From NCBI GenBank assembly GCA_913031095.1, contig CAJWGH010000004.1:1-21367 (forward strand): DNA of 21,367 bases. Reading direction: 5' to 3'. Position numbers and translations under genes: made by a program. The notes beneath the pieces were generated by a model, which saw nothing but the letters and a program-made list of their open reading frames with translations, ran no database searches and had not been told where the DNA came from. Positions 7,496-15,413 of this stretch are shown here, piece by piece. The DNA comes from an uncultured Chloroflexota bacterium. Its GTDB lineage: Bacteria > Chloroflexota > Dehalococcoidia > UBA3495. Every line of letters begins with the position of its first letter. Positions within the stretch are counted from its first letter, which is position 1.

Positions 7496-8866
7496 ATGCG
7501 AGTATCCTCAGACCTCTATGGTCAGCCGCAACATTTGCATCAACTTCCAGTAAATAACACTCCCTTGAAGGAGAGCCGGTTCGGAATTCCTCCGGCTCTG
7601 CGTTATCCAGCTTACCGGGACTACTGGATGGGCCTACTGGCTTCGGTTAGTGGGTTCCAGATGTTCCGCGTCTGCCAGGGTTGGTTGATCTACGAGATTA
7701 CCGGATCCCCTTGGTCCTTGGGCCTGGTCGGAGCCGCTAACGCCATCCCGGCCATCTTCTTCAATCTATTCGGCGGAGTATTCGCGGACCGCTGGGACAA
7801 GCGCCGTCTCATCATATCCACTCAACTCACGACCGGCAGCCTGATATTCCTATTGGCAACGTTGACCATGTTGGGTTGGGTTGAGAGTTGGCACGTCTTG
7901 GCGGTGGCCTTTTTAGCCGGCGGAGTAGAGGCCTTCGATAATCCAGCCCGCCAGGCCCTCTACCCTCATCTCATCGACCGCAGGGTGATGATGAGCGCCG
8001 TGGCCATGAATTCATCCATCTGGCAGGGCACCCGGATCGTCGCGCCTGGCATCGCCGGAATTCTCATAGACCTCATCAACACAGAGACGGCCATGTACAT
8101 CTCCGGGATGGGATTCGTAGTACTAGTGGCTGTGATGGCGCGCCTCAATGTGCCACCAATCCCTAGAGGCGGGGTTGGCAGCCCTGTTCAAGACGTTAAA
8201 GACGGCCTCAAGTTCATCAAGGTCAATTCCATATTCTCCTTCTTGATTGGCATGACCTTCTTCAACAGTTTCTTCGGCATGGCCTACGTAATGTTGATGC
8301 CCATATTCGCGGTAGACATCCTGGAGGTTGGAGCCAAGGGCCAGGGGATGCTCTTGGGCATGACAGGGGCTGGCGCTCTGGTTAACACCCTTTGGATGGG
8401 TACCAGAGGCGACGTGCCAAACCGGGGACTGGCAATCATCGGCGGAGCGGTGCTTTTCGGACTGTCCGTGGCAGCGTTCGCATTGACCGCGGAGTATGTG
8501 GGTTCCATATCTCTGGCAATGGCTTTGATGTTCTTCATGGGAATCTTCAATTCCGTGTACATGATCTCCATCCAAAGCTCGCTACAAATAATGGTCCCAG
8601 ACCGTATGCGAGGGCGTGTGATGGGGTTCTATGGAATGACCTGGAGCATAATGCCATTGGGCGGGTTGCAAGCCAGCGCGTTAACCAGCGTTTTCACAGC
8701 GCCGATAGCCATCGCTGTCGGTGGAATAGCAGTGGCCGCCTTCGCGCTGGGCCCAGCTATGGTCAATTCCAAAGTCCGAAATCTGGGCAGCCACCTTACC
8801 CCCATATTCGATAAACCGGAGGATGCTCCAACCGCCCCAATTGAAGCCGTTGACACCAAGAAGTAA
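7496..8866 (+). CDS. MFS transporter, EntS/DHA3-like exporter family
   Basis: This is a 456-residue polytopic inner-membrane protein with about 10-12 hydrophobic segments. After a 45-residue polar N-terminus comes YRDYWMGLLASVSGFQMFRV, then GGVFADRWDKRRLI, the loop 2-3 motif A of the major facilitator superfamily. DNPARQALYPHLI follows and is typical of the EntS-like (MFS_3) group. The second half has VPDRMRGRVMGFYG, the equivalent loop 8-9 signature. Relatives export siderophores, drugs or other small molecules by proton antiport; the substrate here is not predictable. The ATG at 7496 is the only good start before the first membrane segment. It lacks a Shine-Dalgarno and would have a near-leaderless transcript. 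Its location just before the tetrapyrrole/corrin genes, 152 bp upstream of hemA, may be meaningful or coincidental. Confidence 0.88.
   Translation: MRVSSDLYGQPQHLHQLPVNNTPLKESRFGIPPALRYPAYRDYWMGLLASVSGFQMFRVCQGWLIYEITGSPWSLGLVGAANAIPAIFFNLFGGVFADRWDKRRLIISTQLTTGSLIFLLATLTMLGWVESWHVLAVAFLAGGVEAFDNPARQALYPHLIDRRVMMSAVAMNSSIWQGTRIVAPGIAGILIDLINTETAMYISGMGFVVLVAVMARLNVPPIPRGGVGSPVQDVKDGLKFIKVNSIFSFLIGMTFFNSFFGMAYVMLMPIFAVDILEVGAKGQGMLLGMTGAGALVNTLWMGTRGDVPNRGLAIIGGAVLFGLSVAAFALTAEYVGSISLAMALMFFMGIFNSVYMISIQSSLQIMVPDRMRGRVMGFYGMTWSIMPLGGLQASALTSVFTAPIAIAVGGIAVAAFALGPAMVNSKVRNLGSHLTPIFDKPEDAPTAPIEAVDTKK
7572..7599. repeat. Inverted repeat in the 5' coding region of the MFS gene
   Basis: AGAGCCGG (7572-7579) and CCGGCTCT (7592-7599) form a perfect 8-bp stem around a 12-nt loop that itself contains the palindrome GGAATTCC. 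It lies about 75 nt into the message, right after GAAGGAGA. It may be an RNA hairpin affecting translation, or chance. Confidence 0.45.
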
Positions 8867-9018
8867 GCGAACTACACTCGTTTGTGACCTGATTTTATAG
8901 TTCTAATTTCGATAGATTTTGGTATATTTTTGTAGGTTTCTGAAGGCTACATCATGGTCTTCCAGCCTAAAAATTCCTGTTCTTCTATGATAATCACAGC
9001 GCACCACGAATCCGCACG

Positions 9019-10350
9019 GTGAATGGTCAAGACCCGGATTATGACCTCAGAAATATCCCTGGAGAGAACTTGGAATTCCTAGTCGTCGGACTGAACCACC
9101 GGACCGCTCCTGTTGAAGTCCGGGAAGGTCTCTCGTTGAACAAAGAGCAGCTCCCTGGCGCGCTCAGGGCGATGAGCAGTTACGGTATGGGTGGAGTTAT
9201 CCTGTCTACCTGCAACCGATCCGAGTTCTACACGCTGGATATCGCCGAAGATGGCTCTGAAGCCGGGGCCGACCGGGTGAAGAAGTTCCTTGTTGAACGA
9301 TTCGGCATCTCTCTCCTAGATGTGGACAGGTACCTCTATGTCTACCGGGGCTACGAATGCATCCACCACCTTTTCCGCGTCGCCTCAAGTCTCGACTCCA
9401 TGATTCTAGGCGAGGAACAGATAATCGGCCAGGTGCGCGACGCCTACGAGTCCGCCACCACCGCAGGGACCGCCCAAGGGCCGATGGCCCAGCTCTTCCA
9501 ACAGGCCTTGAGAGCAGGACGCCGTGTTAGGCGCGAGACCGGCATCAGCAGAAACGCCCTGTCTGTGAGTCGAGCATGTGTTGAGTTGGCCAAGTCTGCA
9601 CTGGGCGACCTCTCCGACCGCCGAGTGCTGGTCGTCGGCGCCGGTGAAGCCGGAGAACTGGCCGCCGGAGTGTTGAGTATTTCGGGAGTCAGTGAGATCA
9701 CCGTAACCAACCGCACCTTCCAAAGGGCTGAAGAACTGGCCGCTAATCTCTCGGCCCAGGCCCTTCCCTTCGACGAAATGGCCAAAGCGCTTCAAGAGTC
9801 GGACATCGTCATCGGATGCACCGGGTCGCCAGGATACGTGCTAAACGCCGACTTGATCGGTGACACCATGGCTGCCCGCCCGGACCGACCACTGTTCCTC
9901 ATCGACATAGCCGTGCCCAGGGACATCGACCCCGCGTCAGCCCAGGTGAAAAACGTATTCTTGAACGATGTGGACGACTTGGAGTCTGCTACCCAGGCGG
10001 CACGCGAGAAGAAAGCTCAAGAAGCTGAATGGGCCGAGGAATTGGCGACAGATGAATCCCTGCAATTTCGCCAGTGGTGCCTAGACTTAGAGGCCCTGCC
10101 AACAGTGATTGAATTGCGCAATCGGGCCGACCAAATCCGTTCGTTAGAGCTTCACAAGACCGTGCGGAAGCTAAACGGCCAACTGGATGAAGCCGCACTG
10201 GAATCACTGGACGTGATGACCAAAGCCATAGTGAATAAGATCCTCCACGACCCGACCGTGTTCCTTAAAGAGCGCAAAGGTCCGGAGGAATTACAGGTCG
10301 CGCGAGACATCTTCCGACTCAGCGAAGATGGTCTTCAAACCCCCGATTAA
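9019..10350 (+). CDS. hemA: Glutamyl-tRNA reductase
   Basis: This 443-residue enzyme reduces glutamyl-tRNA(Glu) to glutamate-1-semialdehyde with NADPH, the first committed step of C5-pathway tetrapyrrole synthesis. The catalytic domain has VVGLNHRTAPVEVRE at about residues 22-36 and STCNRSEFY with the nucleophile Cys65. The family motif FRVASSLDSMILGEEQIIGQV follows, seen here as FRVASSLDSMILGE and EQIIGQV. The NADPH domain has VLVVGAGEAGELAA and TNRTFQRAEELA. The C-terminal helical region, with KAIVNKILHDPT, is the dimerisation domain. The start taken is GTG 9019, which lacks a clear Shine-Dalgarno. A TTG near 9070 preceded by GGAGAG is a poorer alternative because its spacing is short. The gene precedes the cbi run by 100 bp, which suggests that 5-aminolevulinate supply is controlled with corrin synthesis. 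The preceding 152 bp is AT-rich without a clear promoter or riboswitch. Confidence 0.96.
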   Translation: MNGQDPDYDLRNIPGENLEFLVVGLNHRTAPVEVREGLSLNKEQLPGALRAMSSYGMGGVILSTCNRSEFYTLDIAEDGSEAGADRVKKFLVERFGISLLDVDRYLYVYRGYECIHHLFRVASSLDSMILGEEQIIGQVRDAYESATTAGTAQGPMAQLFQQALRAGRRVRRETGISRNALSVSRACVELAKSALGDLSDRRVLVVGAGEAGELAAGVLSISGVSEITVTNRTFQRAEELAANLSAQALPFDEMAKALQESDIVIGCTGSPGYVLNADLIGDTMAARPDRPLFLIDIAVPRDIDPASAQVKNVFLNDVDDLESATQAAREKKAQEAEWAEELATDESLQFRQWCLDLEALPTVIELRNRADQIRSLELHKTVRKLNGQLDEAALESLDVMTKAIVNKILHDPTVFLKERKGPEELQVARDIFRLSEDGLQTPD

Positions 10351-10417
10351 CCCCTGATTACTACCTAGTAAGGGCCCCTTAACGCTCCTCCCACTGCCCA
10401 CGCACCGCGAAACCGGC

Positions 10418-10423
10418 TATAAT
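10418..10423 (+). promoter_or_regulatory. Candidate -10 element upstream of cbiC
   Basis: An exact TATAAT lies 26 bp before the cbiC ATG, in the 100-bp hemA-cbiC gap. The matching -35 region (TGCCCA at 10395-10400) is weak. It could give the cbi genes a start of their own in addition to read-through from hemA. Confidence 0.4.
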
Positions 10424-10449
10424 AACCTACCAGTAATATTGGGACCGTA

Positions 10450-11100
10450 ATGTCATTAGTCGAGAAATACGCCCTACTCCCAGACGAGATTGACCGCCAG
10501 AGCATCGAAGTCGTTGAAGCCAGCCTACCTGACTTGGAAGGCCTCACGCCAGAAGAACGCTACGTGGTGTTTCGTATCGTGCGGGCAGAAGGAGACCCTG
10601 AGATATCCAATAGCATCGGGTTCAGCCCCGACGCTGTGTACAAGGGCATCGCTGCCATCAAAGCCAAAGCGGCAGTGGTCACCGACGTCCGCATGGTCGA
10701 GGTGGGCATCTCCAAGGCCTTACTCGGCAAATGCGGCCTCACCACCTACTGCCAGATTGACACGCCAAACACGGCGGAGCGGGCCAAAGCGGATGGCACC
10801 ACCAGATCGGTTGCGGCAATCCGAGGTCTGACTCCCCACTTGGACGGCGCCATCGCGGTGGTTGGCAACGCCCCAACCGCCCTACTCGCCCTGTTGGACA
10901 TGATTAAAGATGGTGAAGTCTCGCCGTCCCTGGTAATTGGCATGCCGGTTGGATTCATCGCCTGCGCTGAATCCAAGGCCGAATTGGCCAAGGTAGACGT
11001 GCCATATATATCCATATGGGAGAAGCGCGGCGGCAGCTCGGCGGCGGCAGCCACGGTGAACGCACTCTTGGGGCTGGCACTCCAAGAGGTAACGCTGTGA
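10450..11100 (+). CDS. cbiC: Cobalt-precorrin-8 methylmutase (precorrin-8X methylmutase), with catalytic His replaced by Arg
   Basis: This is a 216-residue CbiC/CobH family protein of usual length. The enzyme moves the methyl group from C11 to C12 of (cobalt-)precorrin-8 to give cobyrinate. Family features are GFSPDAVYKGIAAI, VVTDVRMVEVGISK, VVGNAPTALLALLD, PSLVIGMPVGF and the C-terminal KRGGSSAAAATVNALL. The region that normally reads RxIHxTxDF instead reads RIVRAEGDPEI at residues 42-52. With no gap in alignment, Arg45 (codon CGG at 10582-10584) sits where the family has its catalytic His (His43 in Pseudomonas denitrificans CobH). The rest of the fold looks intact and there is no frameshift. 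GGGACC upstream is a modest ribosome site. The stop overlaps the cbiX start as GTGA. Whether the enzyme still works is open. Confidence 0.93.
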   Translation: MSLVEKYALLPDEIDRQSIEVVEASLPDLEGLTPEERYVVFRIVRAEGDPEISNSIGFSPDAVYKGIAAIKAKAAVVTDVRMVEVGISKALLGKCGLTTYCQIDTPNTAERAKADGTTRSVAAIRGLTPHLDGAIAVVGNAPTALLALLDMIKDGEVSPSLVIGMPVGFIACAESKAELAKVDVPYISIWEKRGGSSAAAATVNALLGLALQEVTL

Positions 11101-11978
11101 ACGACAAGGGTACCGGGACGAACAGTTGGGGAGTGATCCTCCTTGGCCACGGCAGCCAGCGGGGCACCAGCAAATCTGAATGTTCCTGCAGTTGGCTTCA
11201 TAAAGATACCCCCGAGTGGTGTCAAGACTGCCCCAACACGCCTACTGGGCTTAGGCAGGCCGCGGACCGTCTGCAAGGGATGTTGGAGATTGACCAATCA
11301 CGGGTGGTCCTGTCTTGCCTGGAATTCATAGAGCCTTTCCCTCTTGAAGCGGTCAAGATACTGGATGAGCGCGGTTTCCATAAAGTGGTGGTGGCCCCCT
11401 TCCTGCTCGGAAACGGCAAACACGCCACGCTGGAGATGAACGAGATAATCGAAGAGGTCCAAGGCCAACTGCCGGGTGTGCAGCTATATCTCGCGGCGGG
11501 CCTGGGCACCGATCCCAAGCTGGCAGAATTGGTGGTCCAGAGGGTTCGTGAATTGGAAGGATCGGAGGAGACTGCCAGGGCTAGACCCGGCCCCAAGGGC
11601 ATCTTGCTAGTCAAAGCTGGAACCAAGACTGAATACGACGACTGCATCTGGTTGGAAGAATTGGGCCAACTGGTGGAGGCCAGCCTCGGCGCCGACTATG
11701 CCGTGGCGGTGGCCCAGTCGCACTACGGCGACCCTACGATGGACGCCGCCTCCGCCAAACTGGCAGAGACCCGTGGAGTATCCTCCATCATGTGCGTCCC
11801 ATACCTGTTCTTCCCCGGCATTATCCTTCAGAGGAATGTTATCGGCGGCATGGAACAAATCAGAGACCGCTACCCCGATATCATTATGTCCGTTACCCCA
11901 CCCTTGGGCGTTGATGACAAGATCGTGGCTATCACAGCCGACCGAGTGCGACAAGTCTTGAGCCAGGCGGCCAAATGA
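11097..11978 (+). CDS. cbiX: Sirohydrochlorin cobaltochelatase, two-domain CbiX with extra Cys motif
   Basis: This 293-residue protein inserts Co2+ into sirohydrochlorin, the step that starts the anaerobic (early-cobalt) B12 route. The start chosen is GTG 11097, which overlaps the cbiC stop (GTGA) and has AGAGGT upstream. An ATG at 11016 in frame lies inside cbiC. The first half has LLGHGSQ with metal-binding His18, CLEFIEP near 74-80, and VVVAPFLLGNGKH with His109. The second half repeats the fold (ILLVKAGTKTEYDD, VPYLFFPGIILQRN) but lacks the GHG histidine, so one active site is likely. Unusually, right after GHGS there is Cys29-x-Cys31-x10-Cys42-x2-Cys45. This could hold zinc or an iron-sulfur cluster. 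The better known long CbiX proteins carry their MxCxxC Fe-S site at the C-terminus instead. Translation is probably coupled to cbiC and cbiD. Confidence 0.93.
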   Translation: MNDKGTGTNSWGVILLGHGSQRGTSKSECSCSWLHKDTPEWCQDCPNTPTGLRQAADRLQGMLEIDQSRVVLSCLEFIEPFPLEAVKILDERGFHKVVVAPFLLGNGKHATLEMNEIIEEVQGQLPGVQLYLAAGLGTDPKLAELVVQRVRELEGSEETARARPGPKGILLVKAGTKTEYDDCIWLEELGQLVEASLGADYAVAVAQSHYGDPTMDAASAKLAETRGVSSIMCVPYLFFPGIILQRNVIGGMEQIRDRYPDIIMSVTPPLGVDDKIVAITADRVRQVLSQAAK

Positions 11979-13192
11979 ACCCCGGCGAATCAGCACCTGA
12001 GAGCGATTACAGTAGACCGACTGTCCGCGGTAAAGGCATGCGCACCGGATATACAACTGGCGCTTGCGCCGCCGCCGCAACCAAGGCAGCAGTTACAGCA
12101 CTCCTCACAGGATACCCTGTCCACCAGGTGACCATCCATCTACCCATGGGCCAGGACGCTGATTTCAGCTTGAACCGCTGTGAATGGACCGACGATTCCT
12201 CCGCCAATGGAAAAGTCCTCTGCTCGGTCATAAAGGACGGCGGAGACGACCCGGACGCAACTCACGGTGCTGAGATTTGCGCCACCATTTCTATCGAAGA
12301 TCCAGCCACTTCCGACGAAGGAGTGACCATCCAGGGAGGAGTAGGCGTCGGCACCGTGACCTTCCCCGGCACTGGAATCCCAGTGGGGGAGCCAGCAGTT
12401 ACCCGCGTTCCAAGGCGCATGATCATTGAATCGGCCTTAGAAGCGAGTAAGACTTACGGTTTAGAATCCGGCAAAGAGATTGTCGTTGAACTCTCTGTTC
12501 CCACCGGGGAAGAGGTGGCGCTTAAGACCACCAACGCACGGCTGGGCGTCATCGGCGGCATCTCCATCCTGGGCAGCACTGGCGTGGTCCAACCCTATTC
12601 GACGGCAGCCTGGCGGGCCAGCGTCAATCTGGCCATCGACGTGGCTGCAACCAACGACATCGAGCACATGGTTCTCGCTACTGGGCTGCAGAGCGAGGCC
12701 TTTACCAAGAACCATCTTGACCTGCCTGACATGGCCTACGTCGGCGTAGGCATCTTCAGCGGGGCCGCTCTTAAACGGTGCGTCTCAAGGGGTATCAAAC
12801 GCGCCGTCCACGTCGGCATGATTGGCAAGTTCTCCAAGATGGCCGAGGGATATTTCGTCACCCATGTGGCTGGAAACAAGGTAGACACCACATTCCTGGC
12901 CGGCCTGGCGGGACAGTGTGGGGCGTCCAAGGGCCTGCAGAAAGAAATGGCGGCCACGACCTCGGGCCGTCACTTCGGCGAGATCGCCCTGGCCAACAAT
13001 CAGCTCGAACTGTTCACCGTGATAAGCAAGATGGTCTGCGACGAAAGCCACAAACTGCTAGGTGAAAACGCGGACAAGCTGATAGTCGACGCCATGTGTT
13101 TCGACTTCGACGGCACACTCCTGGGATACGCCTCTACCTCGCCTGACGGCATCCCCATGGTCTCTCCTTCTGGAGCGTCTTCAAATGGTTAA
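11975..13192 (+). CDS. cbiD: Cobalt-precorrin-5B C1-methyltransferase
   Basis: This 405-residue CbiD methylates C1 of cobalt-precorrin-5B using S-adenosylmethionine and is a marker of the anaerobic B12 route. The hallmark GMRTGYTTGACAAAATKA is at residues 21-38. Other family segments are RRMIIESALEA, GGISILGSTGVVQPYS near 190, VGMIGKFSKMAEGYFVTH, and the C-terminal CFDFDGTLLGYAS. The segment that usually reads TTGGRSE reads ATGLQSE here (residues 235-241), a departure from family habit. The ATG at 11975 overlaps the cbiX stop as ATGA, and its own stop lies 8 nt into cbiT, so it is tightly coupled on both sides. Confidence 0.95.
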   Translation: MNPGESAPESDYSRPTVRGKGMRTGYTTGACAAAATKAAVTALLTGYPVHQVTIHLPMGQDADFSLNRCEWTDDSSANGKVLCSVIKDGGDDPDATHGAEICATISIEDPATSDEGVTIQGGVGVGTVTFPGTGIPVGEPAVTRVPRRMIIESALEASKTYGLESGKEIVVELSVPTGEEVALKTTNARLGVIGGISILGSTGVVQPYSTAAWRASVNLAIDVAATNDIEHMVLATGLQSEAFTKNHLDLPDMAYVGVGIFSGAALKRCVSRGIKRAVHVGMIGKFSKMAEGYFVTHVAGNKVDTTFLAGLAGQCGASKGLQKEMAATTSGRHFGEIALANNQLELFTVISKMVCDESHKLLGENADKLIVDAMCFDFDGTLLGYASTSPDGIPMVSPSGASSNG

Positions 13193-13796
13193 GGACCTTC
13201 CTGAAATACGCCGGTCACTAGGCCTGCCAGACGACGCCTTTGAGCAGCGTCGCCCTATCAAAGGGCAGATCACCAAGCGGGAAGTACGCGCCGTGAGCCT
13301 CTACTCCCTACGGCTGCACCAAGATAGCGTGGTATGGGATATCGGCGCCGGCACGGGGTCGGTCTCTGTGGAAGCCGCCCTGATTGCCAACCATGGTCAG
13401 GTCTACGCAGTCGAGCGCGATACCGATTCCCAACACCTGCTGGAAGCCAACGTGGCACAGTGGGGCTCAGACAACATCAACATCGTTTCCGGGGAAGCAC
13501 CGGGCGTGCTAGAAGACCTGCCCTGTCCGGACTCAGTCTTCGTTGGTGGCAGCGGCGGCAATCTGCCACAGATAATCGAATACGCTAACTCTCGCCTCAA
13601 ACCTGATGGCACAATCGTCGTCAACCTGGCGGTGCTGGAGCGTACCAATGAGGCCTACCAGTTACTGAAAAACCTTGGACTTAAAGCCGAACTCACGCAG
13701 GTGACTTCGTCTCGTGGCAAAGAGATGCCCGACGGGACGGTTCGACTCGAGTCGCTCAACCCTGTGTTTATCGTTTCCGGCCGGCGCGGAAACTAG
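13185..13796 (+). CDS. cbiT: Cobalt-precorrin-6B C15-methyltransferase (decarboxylating)
   Basis: This 203-residue CbiT uses S-adenosylmethionine to methylate C15 and decarboxylates the C12 acetate side chain. GLPDDAFE at residues 13-20, ITKREVRAVSL at 29-39, the AdoMet loop DIGAGTGSV at 52-60 and FVGGSGGN near 119-126 are the usual CbiT signatures. It stands alone: the C5-methyltransferase CbiE, often fused to or next to CbiT, is not seen here. The ATG lies inside the end of cbiD (8-nt overlap) with TGGAG upstream. A residual reading frame of about 15 residues follows the last strand, as in other stand-alone CbiT proteins. Confidence 0.94.
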   Translation: MVKDLPEIRRSLGLPDDAFEQRRPIKGQITKREVRAVSLYSLRLHQDSVVWDIGAGTGSVSVEAALIANHGQVYAVERDTDSQHLLEANVAQWGSDNINIVSGEAPGVLEDLPCPDSVFVGGSGGNLPQIIEYANSRLKPDGTIVVNLAVLERTNEAYQLLKNLGLKAELTQVTSSRGKEMPDGTVRLESLNPVFIVSGRRGN

Positions 13797-13805
13797 GCGT
13801 CCGAC

Positions 13806-14552
13806 GTGACTAATAACTCCAGCAAATCCGGATGTTTATTCGGCATCGGCGTTGGCCCTGGCGACCCCGAACTGATAACCCTGAAGGCCCTTAAAGCGTT
13901 GCAGAGCGCTCCTGTAATCTGTGTGCCCCAAGCTGCTAACCGCCGGGAAAGCTATGCCCTAAGCATAGTAAAAGAATATGTGAAACCTGAGCAGGAGATC
14001 CTCCGGGCGCCGTTCCCGACGGACGACGCTGATGGCGCGGCTCAGGTCTGGCAGGAAGCCTCAGAATTAGTCGCCAAGAGGTTGCGCGGTGGACAGGACG
14101 TGGCTTTCCTGACCGAGGGAGATCCCATGCTCTTCAGCACTTTTTCTTATGTGTTAACCGGAGTCCAACAACTATGTCCAGACGCCCCTGTGACAATCAT
14201 CCCAGGCGTATCATCAGTAATGGCAGCCGCGGCCAGTTCCGGGGTCCCCCTGGTAACCCACGGTCAGAAGTTGGCCATCCTGCCAGCGGCCTATGGACTG
14301 GAAGAACTCTCCGAAACCACTTCCAATTTCGATACGGTAGTATTGATGAAGGTCAGTCCGGTGATCCTAAAAGCTCTGGCCGACCTCGAAAAGCTAGGGC
14401 TCACCGGAAACAGCACCTACGTCCGCCGGGTCAGCACGGATTGTGAAAAAGTGATTCGGGACGTAACTGCGATCAAAGACGAAGACATGGATTATTTTTC
14501 TCTCTTGATCGTTAGAGGAAATACCTCAGAAAATCCCAAGGCTGAATATTAG
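13806..14552 (+). CDS. cbiL: Cobalt-precorrin-2 C20-methyltransferase
   Basis: This 248-residue tetrapyrrole methylase adds a methyl to C20 of cobalt-precorrin-2 with S-adenosylmethionine. The family's AdoMet loop GVGPGDPELITLKA begins at residue 15. LTEGDPMLFSTFSYV and IIPGVSSVMAAAASSGVPL are the other tetrapyrrole-methylase signatures. The SxF-type GDPMLFST and the overall length favour CbiL/CobI over CbiF or CbiH. The start is GTG 13806, nine bases after the cbiT stop, with only a weak upstream AGGCG. No better start precedes the first strand. Assignment as the cobalt form rather than CobI follows from the cbiX, cbiD and cbiG context. Confidence 0.92.
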   Translation: MTNNSSKSGCLFGIGVGPGDPELITLKALKALQSAPVICVPQAANRRESYALSIVKEYVKPEQEILRAPFPTDDADGAAQVWQEASELVAKRLRGGQDVAFLTEGDPMLFSTFSYVLTGVQQLCPDAPVTIIPGVSSVMAAAASSGVPLVTHGQKLAILPAAYGLEELSETTSNFDTVVLMKVSPVILKALADLEKLGLTGNSTYVRRVSTDCEKVIRDVTAIKDEDMDYFSLLIVRGNTSENPKAEY

Positions 14553-14597
14553 AATCAAGGAGTACACCGCCTTGGCAGGATTGAAGGAATCGAAAAT

Positions 14598-15413
14598 ATG
14601 ACCATCACGTCAAACGGCAAAGTCTATATAGTCGGTGGCGGCCCAGGAGACCCAGAACTACTGACATTGAAAGCGAAACGAATCATTGAGTCCGCGGATG
14701 TCATCATCTTCGCAGACTCCCTGGTGCCCCCGGAAGTAGTGGGATTCGCCAAAGAAGGGGCCAAGGTCGTCGGCAGCAAAGAGATGAACCTGGACGAGAT
14801 TATGGATCTAGAGTTGGGCGCCGTACGCGAGGGTAAGACCGTGGCCCGGGTGCAGAGCGGAGACCCATCTATCTACGGGGCCATCCTGGAGCAGATGCGT
14901 GTCCTGGAACAAGAGGGCGTCGAATACGAGATCATCCCTGGCGTAAGCGCAGCCTTTGCCGCGGCCGCCGTGCTGAAGTCAGAACTGACGGTCCCTGAAA
15001 AATCTCAGACCATCATCATGACCCGCATGGAAGGCCGCGTCGCCATGCCGGAGGGAGAACAACTCAAAGACCTGGCAGCCCACGGATGCACCATGGTCAT
15101 CTTCTTGAGTATCACCCGCATGACCAAAGTAGTGCGAGAGTTGACTTCATCCGGGTACACCAAAGACACTCCAGTGGCTGTGGTCTACCGAGTGGGATGG
15201 CCCGACCAACTCATCATTCGAGGCACCTTAAAGGACATCGCCGACAAGGTCCGCGCAGCCAAAATCACGTTGCAGGCGTTGATCATCGTAGGAGATGCCG
15301 TAGATCCCGGTTTGGACGCCGCGGGTGCAGTATCCCACCTTTATTCCGCTGATTACACCCACCGTTACCGCCGAGGCACGGAGATTCAGGCCAATGGCAA
15401 CGGAAAGGGATAA
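14598..15413 (+). CDS. cbiF: Cobalt-precorrin-4 C11-methyltransferase
   Basis: This 271-residue tetrapyrrole methylase adds the C11 methyl to cobalt-precorrin-4. It opens with VYIVGGGPGDPELLTLKA (AdoMet loop at residues 13-18). The CbiF/CobM pattern follows: ADSLVPPEVV, RVQSGDPSIYGAILEQM, IIPGVSAAFAAAAVL, ELTVPEKSQTIIMTRMEGR and VIFLSITRM. About 20 extra residues follow the methylase fold at the C-terminus. The ATG at 14598 has GAAGGAA about ten bases upstream. The 45-bp gap after cbiL is the largest inside the cbiC-cbiH run. Its last 20 nt overlap cbiG. Confidence 0.95.
   Translation: MTITSNGKVYIVGGGPGDPELLTLKAKRIIESADVIIFADSLVPPEVVGFAKEGAKVVGSKEMNLDEIMDLELGAVREGKTVARVQSGDPSIYGAILEQMRVLEQEGVEYEIIPGVSAAFAAAAVLKSELTVPEKSQTIIMTRMEGRVAMPEGEQLKDLAAHGCTMVIFLSITRMTKVVRELTSSGYTKDTPVAVVYRVGWPDQLIIRGTLKDIADKVRAAKITLQALIIVGDAVDPGLDAAGAVSHLYSADYTHRYRRGTEIQANGNGKG

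Noticed and set aside
11016..11096. Upstream ATG start for cbiX
   Set aside because: It lies inside cbiC and adds residues with no family match. The GTG at 11097 overlapping the cbiC stop has a ribosome site and fits the family start.
15325..15393. Upstream ATG start for cbiG
   Set aside because: It would extend 89 nt into cbiF and add a non-homologous N-terminus. ATG 15394 fits better.
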